Assembly (NCBI GenBank): GCA_001972305.1
Contig: BDDD01000078.1
Location: 1,030,428-1,094,427 of the forward strand
Reading direction: 5' to 3'
Source: Cephalotus follicularis
Lineage: Eukaryota; Streptophyta; Magnoliopsida; Oxalidales; Cephalotaceae
DNA length: 64,000 nucleotides
The position numbers and the translations under genes were made by a program. The notes under the pieces were generated by a model. It was not told where the DNA came from. It searched no databases and saw only the letters and a program-made list of their open reading frames with translations. The stretch's first letter is position 1. Every line of letters starts with the position of its first letter. Shown one piece after another: positions 24,585 to 36,347 of the stretch.

Positions 24585-26898
24585 GTAAAGCGCCGACGCC
24601 TTACCCCTTTGTTTCATCAAAGCGTCGACCTTCCCACAATTATGAATAATCCTATTTTGTTTATGTCAAGCGTTGACGCCATCCTGCTTTATTTCTGTAA
24701 AGTGTCGACGCTCTGTCCTCCAAGTTTGAGTTTTTAAAGTGTTTAAACGTCGCCTGTGTCCTGATATACGTTGACGCTTATGCTCGAAAGAGTCGATGTT
24801 TTCGGCTTTGTTCTAGATAAATCAGTGACGCTTTTGCAAGGATTTTTAATATCTTATTTGAATTATTGTTTAGATAACTGTACCAACGGAAGTGCTGCGT
24901 AGGGTTGTTTGATTTTTCTCTTGAGGATAATTTTGTTGTTTACGTAAGGTACGGATCATTCTTTCTTTGGCGCTCCTACTGTTTTTATTAAAGTAAAAAT
25001 ATAGTTTCACTTTATGAATAACGTACGGATTTTCTGCTCTTTGGCTTATTCCTTCGAAATGAATTAAAATATGTTTTTGTACGGATCTTCTTTCCTTGAT
25101 ACACTCTTAGTGTTTCATTAGAATATGAATTCTGTTTGAATAAATCCAGTTATACCTTTTTAAGTACGAATTATTCTTCCTTGGTTACCATCTATTAATT
25201 TGGTTTGACAAAATTTAGTTTTGATTTCGGATGTTCGTTTCTTGATACATTTCTATGGATTTTAATGTTGATTTTTGTGTACGGATGTCCTTCTTTCTTT
25301 GGCTATCTGATTTTATTGAAACAGTCCGGTTTCACCTTTATGATTAATGTACGGATTATTCTTCATTCTTGGATACCTCGTTTGGTTTTATCTAAATAAA
25401 TTCGGTTTCATACTTTTGTGAACAACGTATGGATACATTGTTCTTGGTATACTCTTTTGTTTATCAAGTAAATCATGTTAAGTTTCTTTGATTTTTCTAC
25501 TGATTTTATCCGGAATAAAATTTAGATTTTTAATCTAAGTACGGATTTTCGATGTTCCTTTACTTTAACGAATTTTCAAAATAAAGCCAGCTCTAATATT
25601 TTTGAAATTAAATATTCCCGACTTTATAAAATTGAGTTATGATTCGTTTACGAAAATCTTGCACGAATATCTCTTTTATTGTGAAAATTTAATGAGCTGG
25701 TTCCTGAATGTGAAAATGTACGGATTTCTTGTTCTTAGTTTATTCTTTTGTTATTTATGAAAATGATTCCAATTTCGTTACGGATTTTCTTTCATTGATT
25801 TTTAATTGTGAAAATGTCCGGATTTCTTTGTCTCTGGGTCTTATTCTATGCTTTTATTCAAATGAATTCAGACTTGTTTTTCGCACGTATTTTTCATTTT
25901 GGCGAATATGTTTCGACATGATAAAATATGTTCATCTTGTGATAGGATATGGCCAACTGAGGCGTATGGATCGATTCTAGTTTTTGACAGATACAGATTT
26001 TGGGATTGATTGTGTAGTGCCGTACACGTCATTCCGTTTGGCAAGTGGATTCTGCAGGATCCCTTGCATATATGTATGTATTTAATTCGATTTTGCATCT
26101 CTCAGTATAAGACATGGTTTTTGAAAAGTTTTGGAAACTGATATGCTTTGATATATATGTTCACTTTATGCTGGTTTGTGAATCTATATATATATAATTT
26201 GACATGAGCATCTTTTGATTTGTATGAACTGATTTTGTCATGAATTGTTCTGTTTTTGTAAAGGATTAGCATTGTTCCACTACGTGAACTGTTTCGTAAA
26301 TTGTCTTGTTTCGTAAAATGTTTTATTTCGTATTCTGAAGTTTTGAATACTGTTTCGTATCAAACATTGTTTTGTTTCGTATTCGTTGTGATTCGCAACT
26401 GTTTTATTTGGCTTCGTCTCGTAACTGTTATGATTTTGAAAACTGATCTATTTCGTAATCTGTTTTGTTTCATACTGCTTTTTGATTCTATATTCGTACT
26501 GAGGTTTGCTCAGCCGCGTTTTTGTTTCCATGCGGCAAGTTATCTGGAGCTTTTGGGGCAAGTGTGATAAGAGAGCAACCTATGACTTGAGGATTTTATT
26601 GAGTTAAATTCTTTTAGAAATGCTATATTTTTCAGAACTATGATTTCCAGTTCTAGTTGCATTATCAAATTATGTTTAGACCACCACGTGTTATTTTGGA
26701 GACCAATTCGTTTGTGAGCTTTAAGTTTGAAACCTGAGATTTTCTTTTATCAGTTTAATTGGAGACAAAAAAATCGTTACTGTTTTTAATGACATAAGTT
26801 CAGAATATATTGATATTTTTTTGATTAGATCGGTTTAGCGTGACATTTCCGGTTCTGAGTCGGGAGCGACATCCTGATCCCGAACCGGGGGTGTTACA
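24585..26898 (+). repeat. Gypsy-type LTR fragment, inverted relative to its neighbours
   Basis: Diverged reverse complement of 20279-22200: the gtacggattttctgctctttgg block at about 25020-25060 mirrors 21650-21700, the gtgccgtacacg block near 26020 mirrors 21105-21125, and the gtttgctcagccg block near 26505 mirrors 20757-20770. It ends at 26898 with the same ...CCGGGGGTGTTACA as the LTR tail at 22653. The left limit is unclear. Confidence 0.75.
24591..24830. repeat. Phased CGTCGACG-type palindrome array
   Basis: Cores at 24591, 24623, 24671, 24703, 24748, 24769, 24791 and 24823, with steps of 32, 48, 32, 45, 21, 22 and 32 bp. Arms are AAAGC...GCTTT type. It occupies the LTR position where the twin LTRs carry AGTCGACT units. 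Confidence 0.85.
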
Positions 26899-29479
26899 TT
26901 AACATTATTTTATAAAAAGAGTGAAGGTAAGTAGTCAAGCAATCAATTCAAACGAGTATTAAATTTTCAAGCATTATTCAATTTTAAAGCATAATCTAAG
27001 TTCAACATCCCAAAACATATTCAAAACGGAAAACAACAAACAAAGACTTAACCGATTCCATAATCTCATTACCGAGATCCAAAACGCATGCACATATGCG
27101 TAGTTGCAAGGGGTTCGCGAGGCCCACAAGCCAAACGGAAAGACGTGTACGGCACTACACAATCAATCCCCAAAATCCATATCCTTAACATAAAAAAAAC
27201 TAAAGTATACCCATGCGCCTCTATCACACAAAATCGGATCCATAAATCCATCTCATGGGATTTATTGAAAACAAAGCGAGACGCCGTAGTCGCATCACAC
27301 TGCTACGGAAGTGTCACGTCCCCGTGCCAGGCCCACGACGTGCCTATGGTACCTCCATAGGTAGGAAATATCTCTATGTATAAACTTAATTTGAAAACAT
27401 TGCTTTATTTTTAGAAATCAATTTAAAAATGTAAACACGTTTTCTAACATTTTCTAGACATAGCAAAAATCATTACGTAGTATCAACTCATTTATTTTTC
27501 CACTATAAAGAGATGATCATTTCATAAAATATCGTAGCGTATCTTAGCATAAAAATATAATTAGGAACATTTAATTGCATTCAATGTCAAAAACCAATTT
27601 ATTTACGTGACATATCATAAAACATAATCAAGTCTATAAAACGAGGTCCTAGAATACAACTGATTTTAATTCATTTCAGTAAGACCGAAGGAATAAGCCA
27701 AAGAGCAGAAAATCCATACGTTATTCATGAAGTAAAACTATATTTTTACCATAATAAATACAGTATGAGGGTGTCAAGGAAAGAAACATCCATACCTTGA
27801 GCGATCACAAAAATAACTTTACGAATTTGATCAACAATTTAAAAGTCCCTCGAAGCACAAAAATCTAAAAGATGCAATATCATTCATATAAGCATTCAAA
27901 TATCACTTCCAAACATCAAACAGTAACTTAATAATGTTTAAAACGGACTCCAAATCATTAGACGAACAAACGGATTACAAAACTTAAAACCAGAAAATTC
28001 ACTGGACAATTCCAGCCGACTGTAACAGGGTCTAGTCGACTACTCAAGGGTGGCAATCGACTGTATGGCATAGGCAGTCGACTACTCAACTGGGTATGAA
28101 TCCAGTCGACTGTTCAATGGGTGGCAGTCGACTGTTCTGGGCGACATAACAGCAAAAACACAGCAATTCAATTCCAATTTTCTGTCAAAATCATTTTTAT
28201 CACATTACCAGATGATTTTAAACACTTATATAGGTCTTACGTGACTTAACCGTGGCATTTAAACATCCAAAATCAAAAAGTTCATGCAATGGGTGATTTT
28301 TCTTTAAAGAGAAGCAATATTCTAATTCATGGCATGCATAACTATTAATCAATTTCTGTCATATACCAATTTCTAGTTTCATAATATGTTTATAACCATT
28401 ACTAGACACTTCAAGGCTTGCTAAGAATCTCAGAAACATTAACCAAACATACATGGCAAGAATTAATAAGAAAATACACTAGCAACCTATATGAACATGC
28501 ATTGGATATTATAAACGAAACTTCACTGCTAAACCATATCAATAGAGTAAAACAAACCTGGTATGATGATCAAAGGAGAACAAAACGAATTCTAATCTTG
28601 CAGGTTTGGGTCTTAGGCACAATGTCACAACGGAGGCACAAACAAAGAGCATATATCATATATAACCAAGAAATAAGGCAATTTAGGTCATGATAAGCCA
28701 AAAAGGAATCCAAATTCTGATATAATGTGGAAATGGGGCATAATTTCGGGATTTGAGGGTGATAAAGAAGGAAGAAAATCAGTTTTGGGGAGGAAGAAGG
28801 GAGAAAAACGGGAAAGGGAGGGAAGAAAATAGAAACAAGATAAAATTGCCATAATTCATTTATTTTATTTCCAATATAATACACTTTTGCCATATTAATA
28901 ATTAAACTAATTTATAATACAAACAATTGATTTTTTTTGTCTTTCCCATAATCCCTATTCCAATAATTTAGAAAAAGCCCAAAGATGGTATTATTTAGCC
29001 TAAGTCATAAAAGCCCAAAAATAGGCCAACCATATAACAAAATAATAAATTCATACTCTAATAAATATGAAAGCCCAAAATAAAAAGGAATTGTTTTCCA
29101 ATTAAAACAATTTTACCGCGTTAATAATAAAAACCGATTTATTATTTATACGAAATATAATTCAATTAATTTTACTTATTCACGTACATAGTCCAACCAA
29201 TATCCCACAGCCCAAAATTAACGTTTTTAAGCCTAAAACATAAAAGCCCAAATTAATATTCACCAATCATATTAATATTATAAAAACTGATTTTAAAATA
29301 CAAAACAATAAATTTTTGCTTTTTCCAAAAATCATATTTTAACAAATATGAGAAGCCCTAGTTTAAAATCACATAACCCAAAAAAAAAACACATTATGCC
29401 AAAACAAAATATGCCAACACAACCAATAAATCAAATTTAAAATCCGAAAATATGCACGTGAACGAATGGGGTATTACCA
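26899..29479 (-). repeat. Gypsy-type LTR fragment, right copy of the rearranged cluster
   Basis: 26899-28605 aligns with 20867-22611 at high identity by eye, then extends beyond the point where the left copy is cut. The join at 26898/26899 falls inside the LTR sequence. The likely outer end is near 29479 (ggggtattacca, the complement of a TGGTAATACCCC start). I found no clean TSD. Confidence 0.65.
28014..28133. repeat. Phased AGTCGACT palindrome array, 6 units
   Basis: Cores at 28014, 28034, 28055, 28076, 28104 and 28126, with steps of 20, 21, 21, 28 and 22 bp. It matches the left twin but lacks a 42-bp, two-unit segment. Confidence 0.9.
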
Positions 29480-30282
29480 GCAACCTCATTAAATATTGAT
29501 TTTATTGTACTAAGTCAAGCCTAATCCATTCCTCTCTTAGCCCAAATGTTTCTAGCAATGTAAGACATTTTATTAAAGCCCAAATATGTAAAGTCTTGTA
29601 AATTTCGGTCCAAATACTAGCTATTATTATGCTTAGCCGATTTGAGTGTGACAAGGCCCAAGATTTGTGCTAAATTTTCAGCCCAAATTGATTTCTCCCA
29701 TTTTAGCCGATTTTTTTTAAAGACCCAAAATTTCCTCATTTCTTCTTCTTCAACAGCCGGCCCAAATGCCCTCTTCCTTCTACAAAATTCTTCAAGCTTC
29801 TAGAGTAATCTTCATTTAATGTTTATGAATGCAAAGGAAGAAAATGAACGGAAGACGACATGTAGAGATGAAGGCGCAACAGAGAGAAAGAGAAGAAGAG
29901 AAGAAAAACGGGGAAAAGAGAAGGAAGAAAAGGGAAGAGAAGAAAGGCAGTGAGAGAAGAAGAAGACGAGAGCCGAGAGAGAGAGAGGAGACGAGTCGGT
30001 GCTAGCCTTCACCTTCGTTCATGGATGACGTCGCTCTTCCTCTTCCTCATTATCTTCATCCAACTCCATCAACGCCGAAGCTTGAAGCTTCCATTTCGGT
30101 GACATCTTTCCCACCGCCGTAGTCGTCATTCATGAAAGCTCGCTGGAGCTTGAGGGAGCTGTTGTGTTAATGGCGGATTGTGAAGTAGCTGAAGAAAACA
30201 GTAGCTCGACGGTGCTCCTGTAAGTCCTCCCAGTTTGCAGGCTCTCCAATTTCCGAGTTCAGCCATTAACAGGATGTAGTAA
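29480..30282 (+). other. Interior of LTR G with a GC-rich transcribed-looking segment
   Basis: 29480-29720 is A/T rich. 29800-30280 is purine-rich and then GC-richer. Open frames here lack homology that I recognise. Similar GC-rich blocks sit at comparable places in other LTRs of the window (58200-58740, 11020-11690, 36480-36700). Confidence 0.45.
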
Positions 30283-31324
30283 TGTCACACCCCGCTTCCA
30301 AAACAACATAGACAACATAAAAGTGGTACGGCAATCAACATATAAATCCGGCTTATGTAAAACCATAAAATTTAAAACTTTCCAAATCCATTAACAACTT
30401 GCGGAAGCATCAAAAAAATAAGCCGAACACATCACGCATCCCATACTACGTGATGTTTATAAAGTAACCCAACAAAACTGTTGATCACCCGAAACGGAGC
30501 GTGAAATAATACAAAAAAGGATAACAATATTCAAAGATACAAAACCCGAATAATGTGGTCAATAATCCAAATACATAAATAAGAGGAATAATAAGTCTTC
30601 TCTTTAAATCTCCGTGCATGCTCCATGTCAAGACCACTCCATCAATCTGTTACAGTAGGGGTTAGCCTTTGTCCTCACTCGGCTAAGTGAATAAACCCAT
30701 AAATACAGTTCAAGTCACATGATAATGAGTGCCATGAATGAATGCATAATGATGTAGTATGACATGAATTTTCCAAGTAAATATATTTTCCTTATAAAAT
30801 ATATGTATGCTCACGGTACAAGTATAACTCATAAGTTATATCAACACAAGCAAGAAATATGTTCTCAAAAAGGAACCAGACAAACCAATCGTCATGACCG
30901 TCGCCACCTCCTGGCCCCAACGTCATGCACTCTTACTCTCCTCCCCTGGGAGCAAGTCCAAAAGTTGTTTAGCACGGCGGCTAAACCAACAACAAGTTAC
31001 TAGCACAGTGGCAAGTAATCAACAAGTTATTAGCACGATGGCTAATAATCAACAAGTTATTAGCACGGTGTCATTGGAAATACTTCCCCATTTATCTCGA
31101 AAATATATAATTTCAGATGTTGACAAATATACTTTTTAGTATACAAATGATCATAATGATCATGCAAGCTTTTCAAATGGTTAACACTTTTAGGAAAGCA
31201 ACCATAATGCAAGTCACAGTAACAATGCAATCATATGCTCAGGATGCATCTAGGTTCATTTTTAGAGTCGTTCCGGGTCTAACGGTTCTCATTCGTGTGA
31301 AATTCTACTGTCCAGGAGGAAAGG

Positions 31325-31698
31325 CGTCGATGTCATCCCAAAAGGCGTCGATGTCTTTTAACCTAAAGCGCCAGTTCTATGCACAAATGTTCCCAAGCTT
31401 TTCTGAACCAAAGACGTCGATGTCTTTTACAAAGACGTCGATGTCTTTTTCATACCAGGGAGTACCAGTTCGCAGCCTTGATCTTAGGATGTGAAAACCA
31501 ACCTTTTAATCCATCATAACCACGAATCTCACTCCATAAACGTATAGGGTATGCTACTGGTTAAAAACATATATAACCATAACATCAACCCGAACCAAAC
31601 AGGTAATCCCAAGTGGCTAGAATAGCCATCTGAAGTAAAACTCACAGTTCAATGATTTCCCAGAAAAGAAGTCGACGTCTTCTAAAAAGACGTCGATG
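31325..31698. repeat. Phased palindrome array 1 of solo LTR B
   Basis: Core pairs at 31325/31346, 31415/31436 and 31670/31691, each pair exactly 21 bp apart. Units are AAGACGTCGATGTCTT and AAGGCGTCGATGTC types. Confidence 0.9.
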
Positions 31699-32461
31699 TC
31701 TTTGCAACCCAGAACGTGGCTTTCACAAATTCAACACACCAAGCCATTCCTAAATCAATCCTTTACACAACAGAATCACGTATTCATGTAATCATGCATG
31801 CAAGCTTAACTCAGTGTATCACAGTAACATTTCAGCAAGTCCAGAATCTCAATCCATTCAACAACATGCAATTCATCATGCTAAACATTAACTTAGAACT
31901 TAAAATGCATATATAAGTTCATCACTTTCCCCTACCTTTGATTTCAAGTTAGAAATCGAAAGTCCACCTCTTTTAGTACTCCAACAGGTCACTTGAGTCC
32001 ACAGGTACGCTTTGGCAACACCCTGGTTCATCCTGACAGTTGGTGTGCAAGCTCCAAGCTCCAACAATGGCACACACACACACACTTTTTCTTTTTCTCT
32101 CCTCTCTCTTTCCTTCTGGTGTTATAAAACGAGAGAGATAGGTTGGGAGGGTTATTTTTATGCAGACACCTCCCACCTAACACATTTCTTCTGTCATCTA
32201 ACAACCACACCCGAGATCTCTCCCACTTTCTCTCTTTCTGCAATTCTTTTTATTTTCTTTCTTTCCTTTTGAAGGTGGCATATGGCAGGTGAGGATTCCT
32301 CTGCATGTTCCATGTGAGGACATGTTCTGGGCATCCCTGGCAATACACAGACATGCAAAACACGTCAATATGCACAGGAAAAGGCGTTAGGTAGCCTTTA
32401 AACAATCCTACTTGCAAGTTATTCAGCCGATGAAGAACGTGCTGTCCATTCGCACCAAAGG

Positions 32462-32631
32462 CATCGACGTCTTTCATTAGACGTCGATGTCTTTTCTACT
32501 TTTGGCAAGAAGGTGTCGATGCCTTCTCTCCATGTCGACGTGCATGCCCATGCATTCACGTGTGCCCTAGCTCACAAAGGAGTCGACGTCTTTAAAAAAG
32601 ACGTCGATATCTTTCACCCAAAACGTTGACG
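32462..32631. repeat. Phased palindrome array 2 of solo LTR B
   Basis: Cores at 32462, 32482, 32514, 32533, 32581, 32602 and 32624. Pair distances are 20, 19 and 21 bp, then 22 to the last unit; pairs are 32 and 48 bp apart. Confidence 0.9.
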
Positions 32632-32788
32632 TTTCAAGATTAACATACACATTCCAATTCCAAGACCATAACTAGGGTTTGTAAGCATCTTTTGAGTCCA
32701 AAACTCAACATTCTCATTAATTCAAGTTTAATGATCACATCATAAATCAAAATATTACATTCAAGAAAATACCGGGCGTTACAAGTAA

Positions 32789-34726
32789 GTTAAAAATTAT
32801 GCTTATATGATTGAATTTAGAAATGGAAGTAAATTTGATTTTTTTTATGGATTATGTAAGTTTTGTGTTGGGGAATGAAGGAAGTTAGCATGATTTAATT
32901 TTCTCTTCATTCCTTCTAATCTTTCAGGTTCTCTAATGGTGATAGAGAATTGATCTTGAATATGGTCCTAAGGATAAACAAGGTGTATATGTGTTAGTAT
33001 ATAAAGGTAAATTCTTTGACTAATTATTCTTTTTACTTCTTAAAGATTCGGCTTCCATAATGTTAAGCAGGAATGGATATTTTTTTATGGTTTTAGAAAA
33101 TTGGACCATGGTAAAAATTTAAAGGATAGGGGAATGAATAATGGAAAGGTTATATGATATTAGATGATATAATAGTAATTTAATATGATAAGTGTGGTTT
33201 AGTCTCCATTATTTTCTCTAAGTTTTGGTTTTGTATAAATGAAGTAGAGATAATGTTTTCTCTATGTTTTAAATGAAAATGATTTTGAATGATGCATTGA
33301 GGAGTGATTAGTAAAGGTGTGTTTGGTACTAATGATTAGAAGGGAGATTATGTGAGTACTTTAAAAATGAATTATAAGTTTCTAAGGGAAGTTATTATAG
33401 TATAGTTTAATTATCTTTTTATTCTTGAAATTTTGGGTTCTATTAGAGCGAGGAGAATTTATGTATTGGTCATCATGATGAAGCTATTAGTAATGGTGGA
33501 GGCACTTGATTAAATACGTGAGTAAATAAACGATGGAATGACTATATGAAAGCTATTAGTAAATGAGTATATATATATATATTCAAGTGATTTGGCTGCT
33601 AAAAGCATATTAGCATTTGAAATTGGTTATTATTGTAAGAGTGAAGGGAAATGAATTTCCTTATGGATTTAGGGGAATTGTGTAGAATTGTGATGTAATA
33701 GCATAATGTAAATCTCTCCTTCATTTCGGATTCATGATAATGTAATGAAAGAAGTGATATGTTCCTAGTGTTAAATGAATCACGGAATGGTTATATATTC
33801 AAGTGTGTTATAATGCAAGTTTTGGTTAAATGTATATAGGAAGTATATGGGAATGATGTGCTAATGAACCTTTGAGATTAATGGATACGTAAACCCGCTA
33901 GTAAGTGTTAAATGTGGGGGTTATGGCCAGTATAAAGTTTATACGTACATTCATGCATCTTTCATTGTATAAGCATGGAATATATGCTTATGAATATTGT
34001 CATGTGATAACATTGTAGATGCGGATCCTATTTTCGATCCAGAACTATCGAGGGGTTGAGCAGCGGTTATTATTCTCCGTAAAATAGTGAGTGGGACATT
34101 CCCTTCCTTTTATCTTGAATCTTTTAATGATATGTGCCCGGTTGTGTTTGTGATATATGATTTGATCGGGATTTGAATCTCGTATGTCCTATGTGAGTTG
34201 ATTCTTTATTGTATTTTGACATACGAGTATATGAGATTCTGATTCTGGGTGACTAGGTCACCTTTTTGATATATGTGTGATCATGATTATTATATCGTAT
34301 TTGTACTCTGATGCTAGTACTTTGTGATACGCCACATATGATTCCACTGGTCCAAGGAGAGGTATATGTTCGATGCTCAATTCTACTTAGCAGGCCCATT
34401 GGTCTATGCTGGGGTGTTATGTGGAAACTGCCCCCGGGTTCCATACCTGGATCTGCGGCATACTATTGTCTATGATGGTATGCTAAGTGTGAGTGCAGCA
34501 GAGCTGCTCCATTACCCTCCTATCAGACTATGGTTGGTTGCTGATATATATTGCACGTGGTCTCGCAGATGAGGTTGAGTGTGCGTGTGGGTTTTTCGGA
34601 CGATGGCTGGGTCCGTGCACTGATCATGCCGGCCCCTCGTCTGAGGTAGAGGTAGCCACTCTACACCGGTGTATGATGGATGATGATTACATCCTGTAGC
34701 CTTACCTAGTACTATTGATGCAGCAG
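32789..34726 (+). other. Interior of LTR G, no gene
   Basis: A/T-rich LTR sequence. 34050-34110 has a gtgagtgggacattccc block that recurs at about 54145-54165 in LTR F. ORFs at 34253-34699 read through the block near 34366-34480, which also matches 54374-54475 of LTR F, so they are LTR sequence, not genes. Confidence 0.5.
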
Positions 34727-34823
34727 ATATGTTATGACGCCATGTGATTTGGCGGGGTTATGTTATGACGCCATGTGATTTGGCGGGGATATGTTATGAT
34801 GCCATGTGATTGGGCGGTGATAT
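34727..34823. repeat. 31-bp tandem repeat, three copies
   Basis: The unit atgttatgacgccatgtga recurs with 'catgtgatt' at 34741, 34772 and 34803, a strict 31-bp period, with minor substitutions in the third copy. It lies inside LTR G. Confidence 0.9.
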
Positions 34824-35938
34824 GAGACTATGATAGATGTACCAGTATTCCATGGATATTATACTATTATTATGGGCACATACCTTGATTTATCATTGAT
34901 GATCATGTCTTAATCCTTGACATTCTTGTGTACTGATTTTCTTGTTAGCCTATCTCTTAGTAGTGTATTGATTTGATCATTGATATTGTTCCATGGATTC
35001 CTGTGTTATTACCTTGATGAGTTTGAGCGTTCTTTTATGGTGCCATGATAGCTTTTCATTTCTTTTATTTATTGATTCTACCCAATATGGGTTTATATTC
35101 TTGATCATGGCATATTCCTTTCAGGGCATCCAATTTTTGATGGGTGCAACAGGGAATGTTTTGTTCTCACTCACTTAGTCACTTGGACTAACCCCCTCAC
35201 AATGATTTGTTTTCAGACGCGACAGCAGAGGATGATGCACCCAATCCACCAGCATTGAAGTAGTTAAAGGTAGATCATAGGAGTCAGGCACCTCATCTTG
35301 GCAATTTTAGCCAACCTCACATGCATGCATTTGGCACATTTGGGATATTCTGGTTATGTGCATATTGATATGTTGAGCTATTGTTTTATTTGATGAGTTA
35401 TAATTATATAGTGAATGATGAAATTAGGCATAATTTAATAAGCCTGTGATGAATAGATTTAGAATAAACTTCTGATTCCTCCTTCGGGAATGTGGATACT
35501 ATAAATTGTGATTTCTTACAGGTGAACTTTTTTGGAAATGTCCATATTTAAGGGGAACTCTTACAGTTTTTCTACAGAAATTTCACCCTATTAAAATGGA
35601 CAAATATCTAGATATATCACTATGATTATGAGTATAGAAAGGATTATTGTATTGAAATGATGTTAATAGGATTAAAAGGGTCAGGAATGGAATTAAATAA
35701 GGAATCTTGAGGTAATATGTTATAAGAACAAGGGTTAAATATATGGTTAAACATGATAGGAGTAGACTAATAGTTAAGTTAATATAAAAACTCTAAGGAT
35801 AAGCGTGCTCTGGAAAGAGTAAAATTACAGGTGACCTCCTGGGAAGCTATATTTGAGCTTGGTGTAGTTAGTTAAATCAATGCACGGATCGTTGGATAAG
35901 GTGAGTATTATGGATATGGGACGGGTCGTGTCACACCC

Positions 35939-36347
35939 CACCTTAGCTTTAGGGTAAAACCCAAATGGCAATGAGATAACCCATCCCCCTTTACCATTCG
36001 GAGCAAGCATAACACGACAAGTCTTTGCAGTTCATCAATTGCCCATAAAGTGAACCTATGACTTGGAACTTTTGCCTCAAGGGAATAAGGATCTCATTCT
36101 CATAACCTCCCAGGCACGAGATCCAACCCTTTATTGACAAGGTGCTATATGTGTATTCAGTTGACATGGTGATCAACTGATCCGTAGAAACGGTATGAGA
36201 TTATACATATACCAAGATGCTAATATTTCTGAATATGCACAATAGAACATGAATGGAACTAGGAATGTATGATTCAAGAGTGTGTCATATGTAAAATACA
36301 TATGCCTGCAGCCTCCTCGTGGCTTGCAGGGACACCCTAATATATCA
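35939..36347 (-). repeat. 5' LTR of element D, right part
   Basis: Resumes the D LTR after LTR G (ggtaaaacccaaatggcaatg matches 12708-12728) and ends ...CCCTAATATATCA followed by the TSD tagcc. Confidence 0.9.

Larger units (their letters stand above)
30283..32783 (-). mobile_element. Gypsy-type solo LTR, copy B (2.5 kb)
   Basis: Termini TGTCACACCCCG and ...CGGGCGTTACA, with a perfect TSD agtaa at 30278-30282 and 32784-32788. It aligns with copies A and C. It is inserted within LTR G and has no internal region. Frames such as 31117-31494 and 32012-32272 are not conserved in A or C. Confidence 0.95.
20088..35933 (+). mobile_element. Large gypsy-type LTR G with nested insertions
   Basis: Termini are TGTAACACCCCA at 20088 and ...CGGGTCGTGTCA at 35933, with TSD caccc at 20083-20087 and 35934-35938. 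After removing the cluster at 20279-29479 and solo LTR B, about 4.1 kb of LTR remains. Its 35165-35216 region shares an actcac..agtc...ggactaacccc...tttgttttcag block with the LTR at 53572. No PBS or coding region of its own is visible, so it is most simply a solo LTR. Confidence 0.75.
10745..36347 (-). mobile_element. Copia element D, complete outline with nested insertions
   Basis: Both ends are TG...CA (tgatggaaaccc at 10745 and tatatca at 36347), flanked by a perfect 5-bp TSD tagcc at 10740-10744 and 36348-36352. Parts in minus-strand order: 5' LTR (36347-35939 plus 20087-18168), PBS (18165-18149), decayed gag-pol, PPT (about 13103-13116), 3' LTR (13102-10745). Removing LTR G (20088-35933 and one TSD) leaves about 9.75 kb. 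Pol order is integrase, RT, RNase H, as in Ty1/copia. All coding parts carry stops and frameshifts. Confidence 0.85.

Noticed and set aside
29617-29630. Perfect agcta as right TSD of the 20279 cluster
   Set aside because: No CA-ended LTR terminus precedes it; ggggtattacca at 29479 is a better end, though without a clean TSD.
34253-34699. Three ORFs with a shared LAGPLVYAGVLCGNC-like string
   Set aside because: The same string appears at 54374-54475 in LTR F. It is a conserved LTR block, and neither copy has a full protein.
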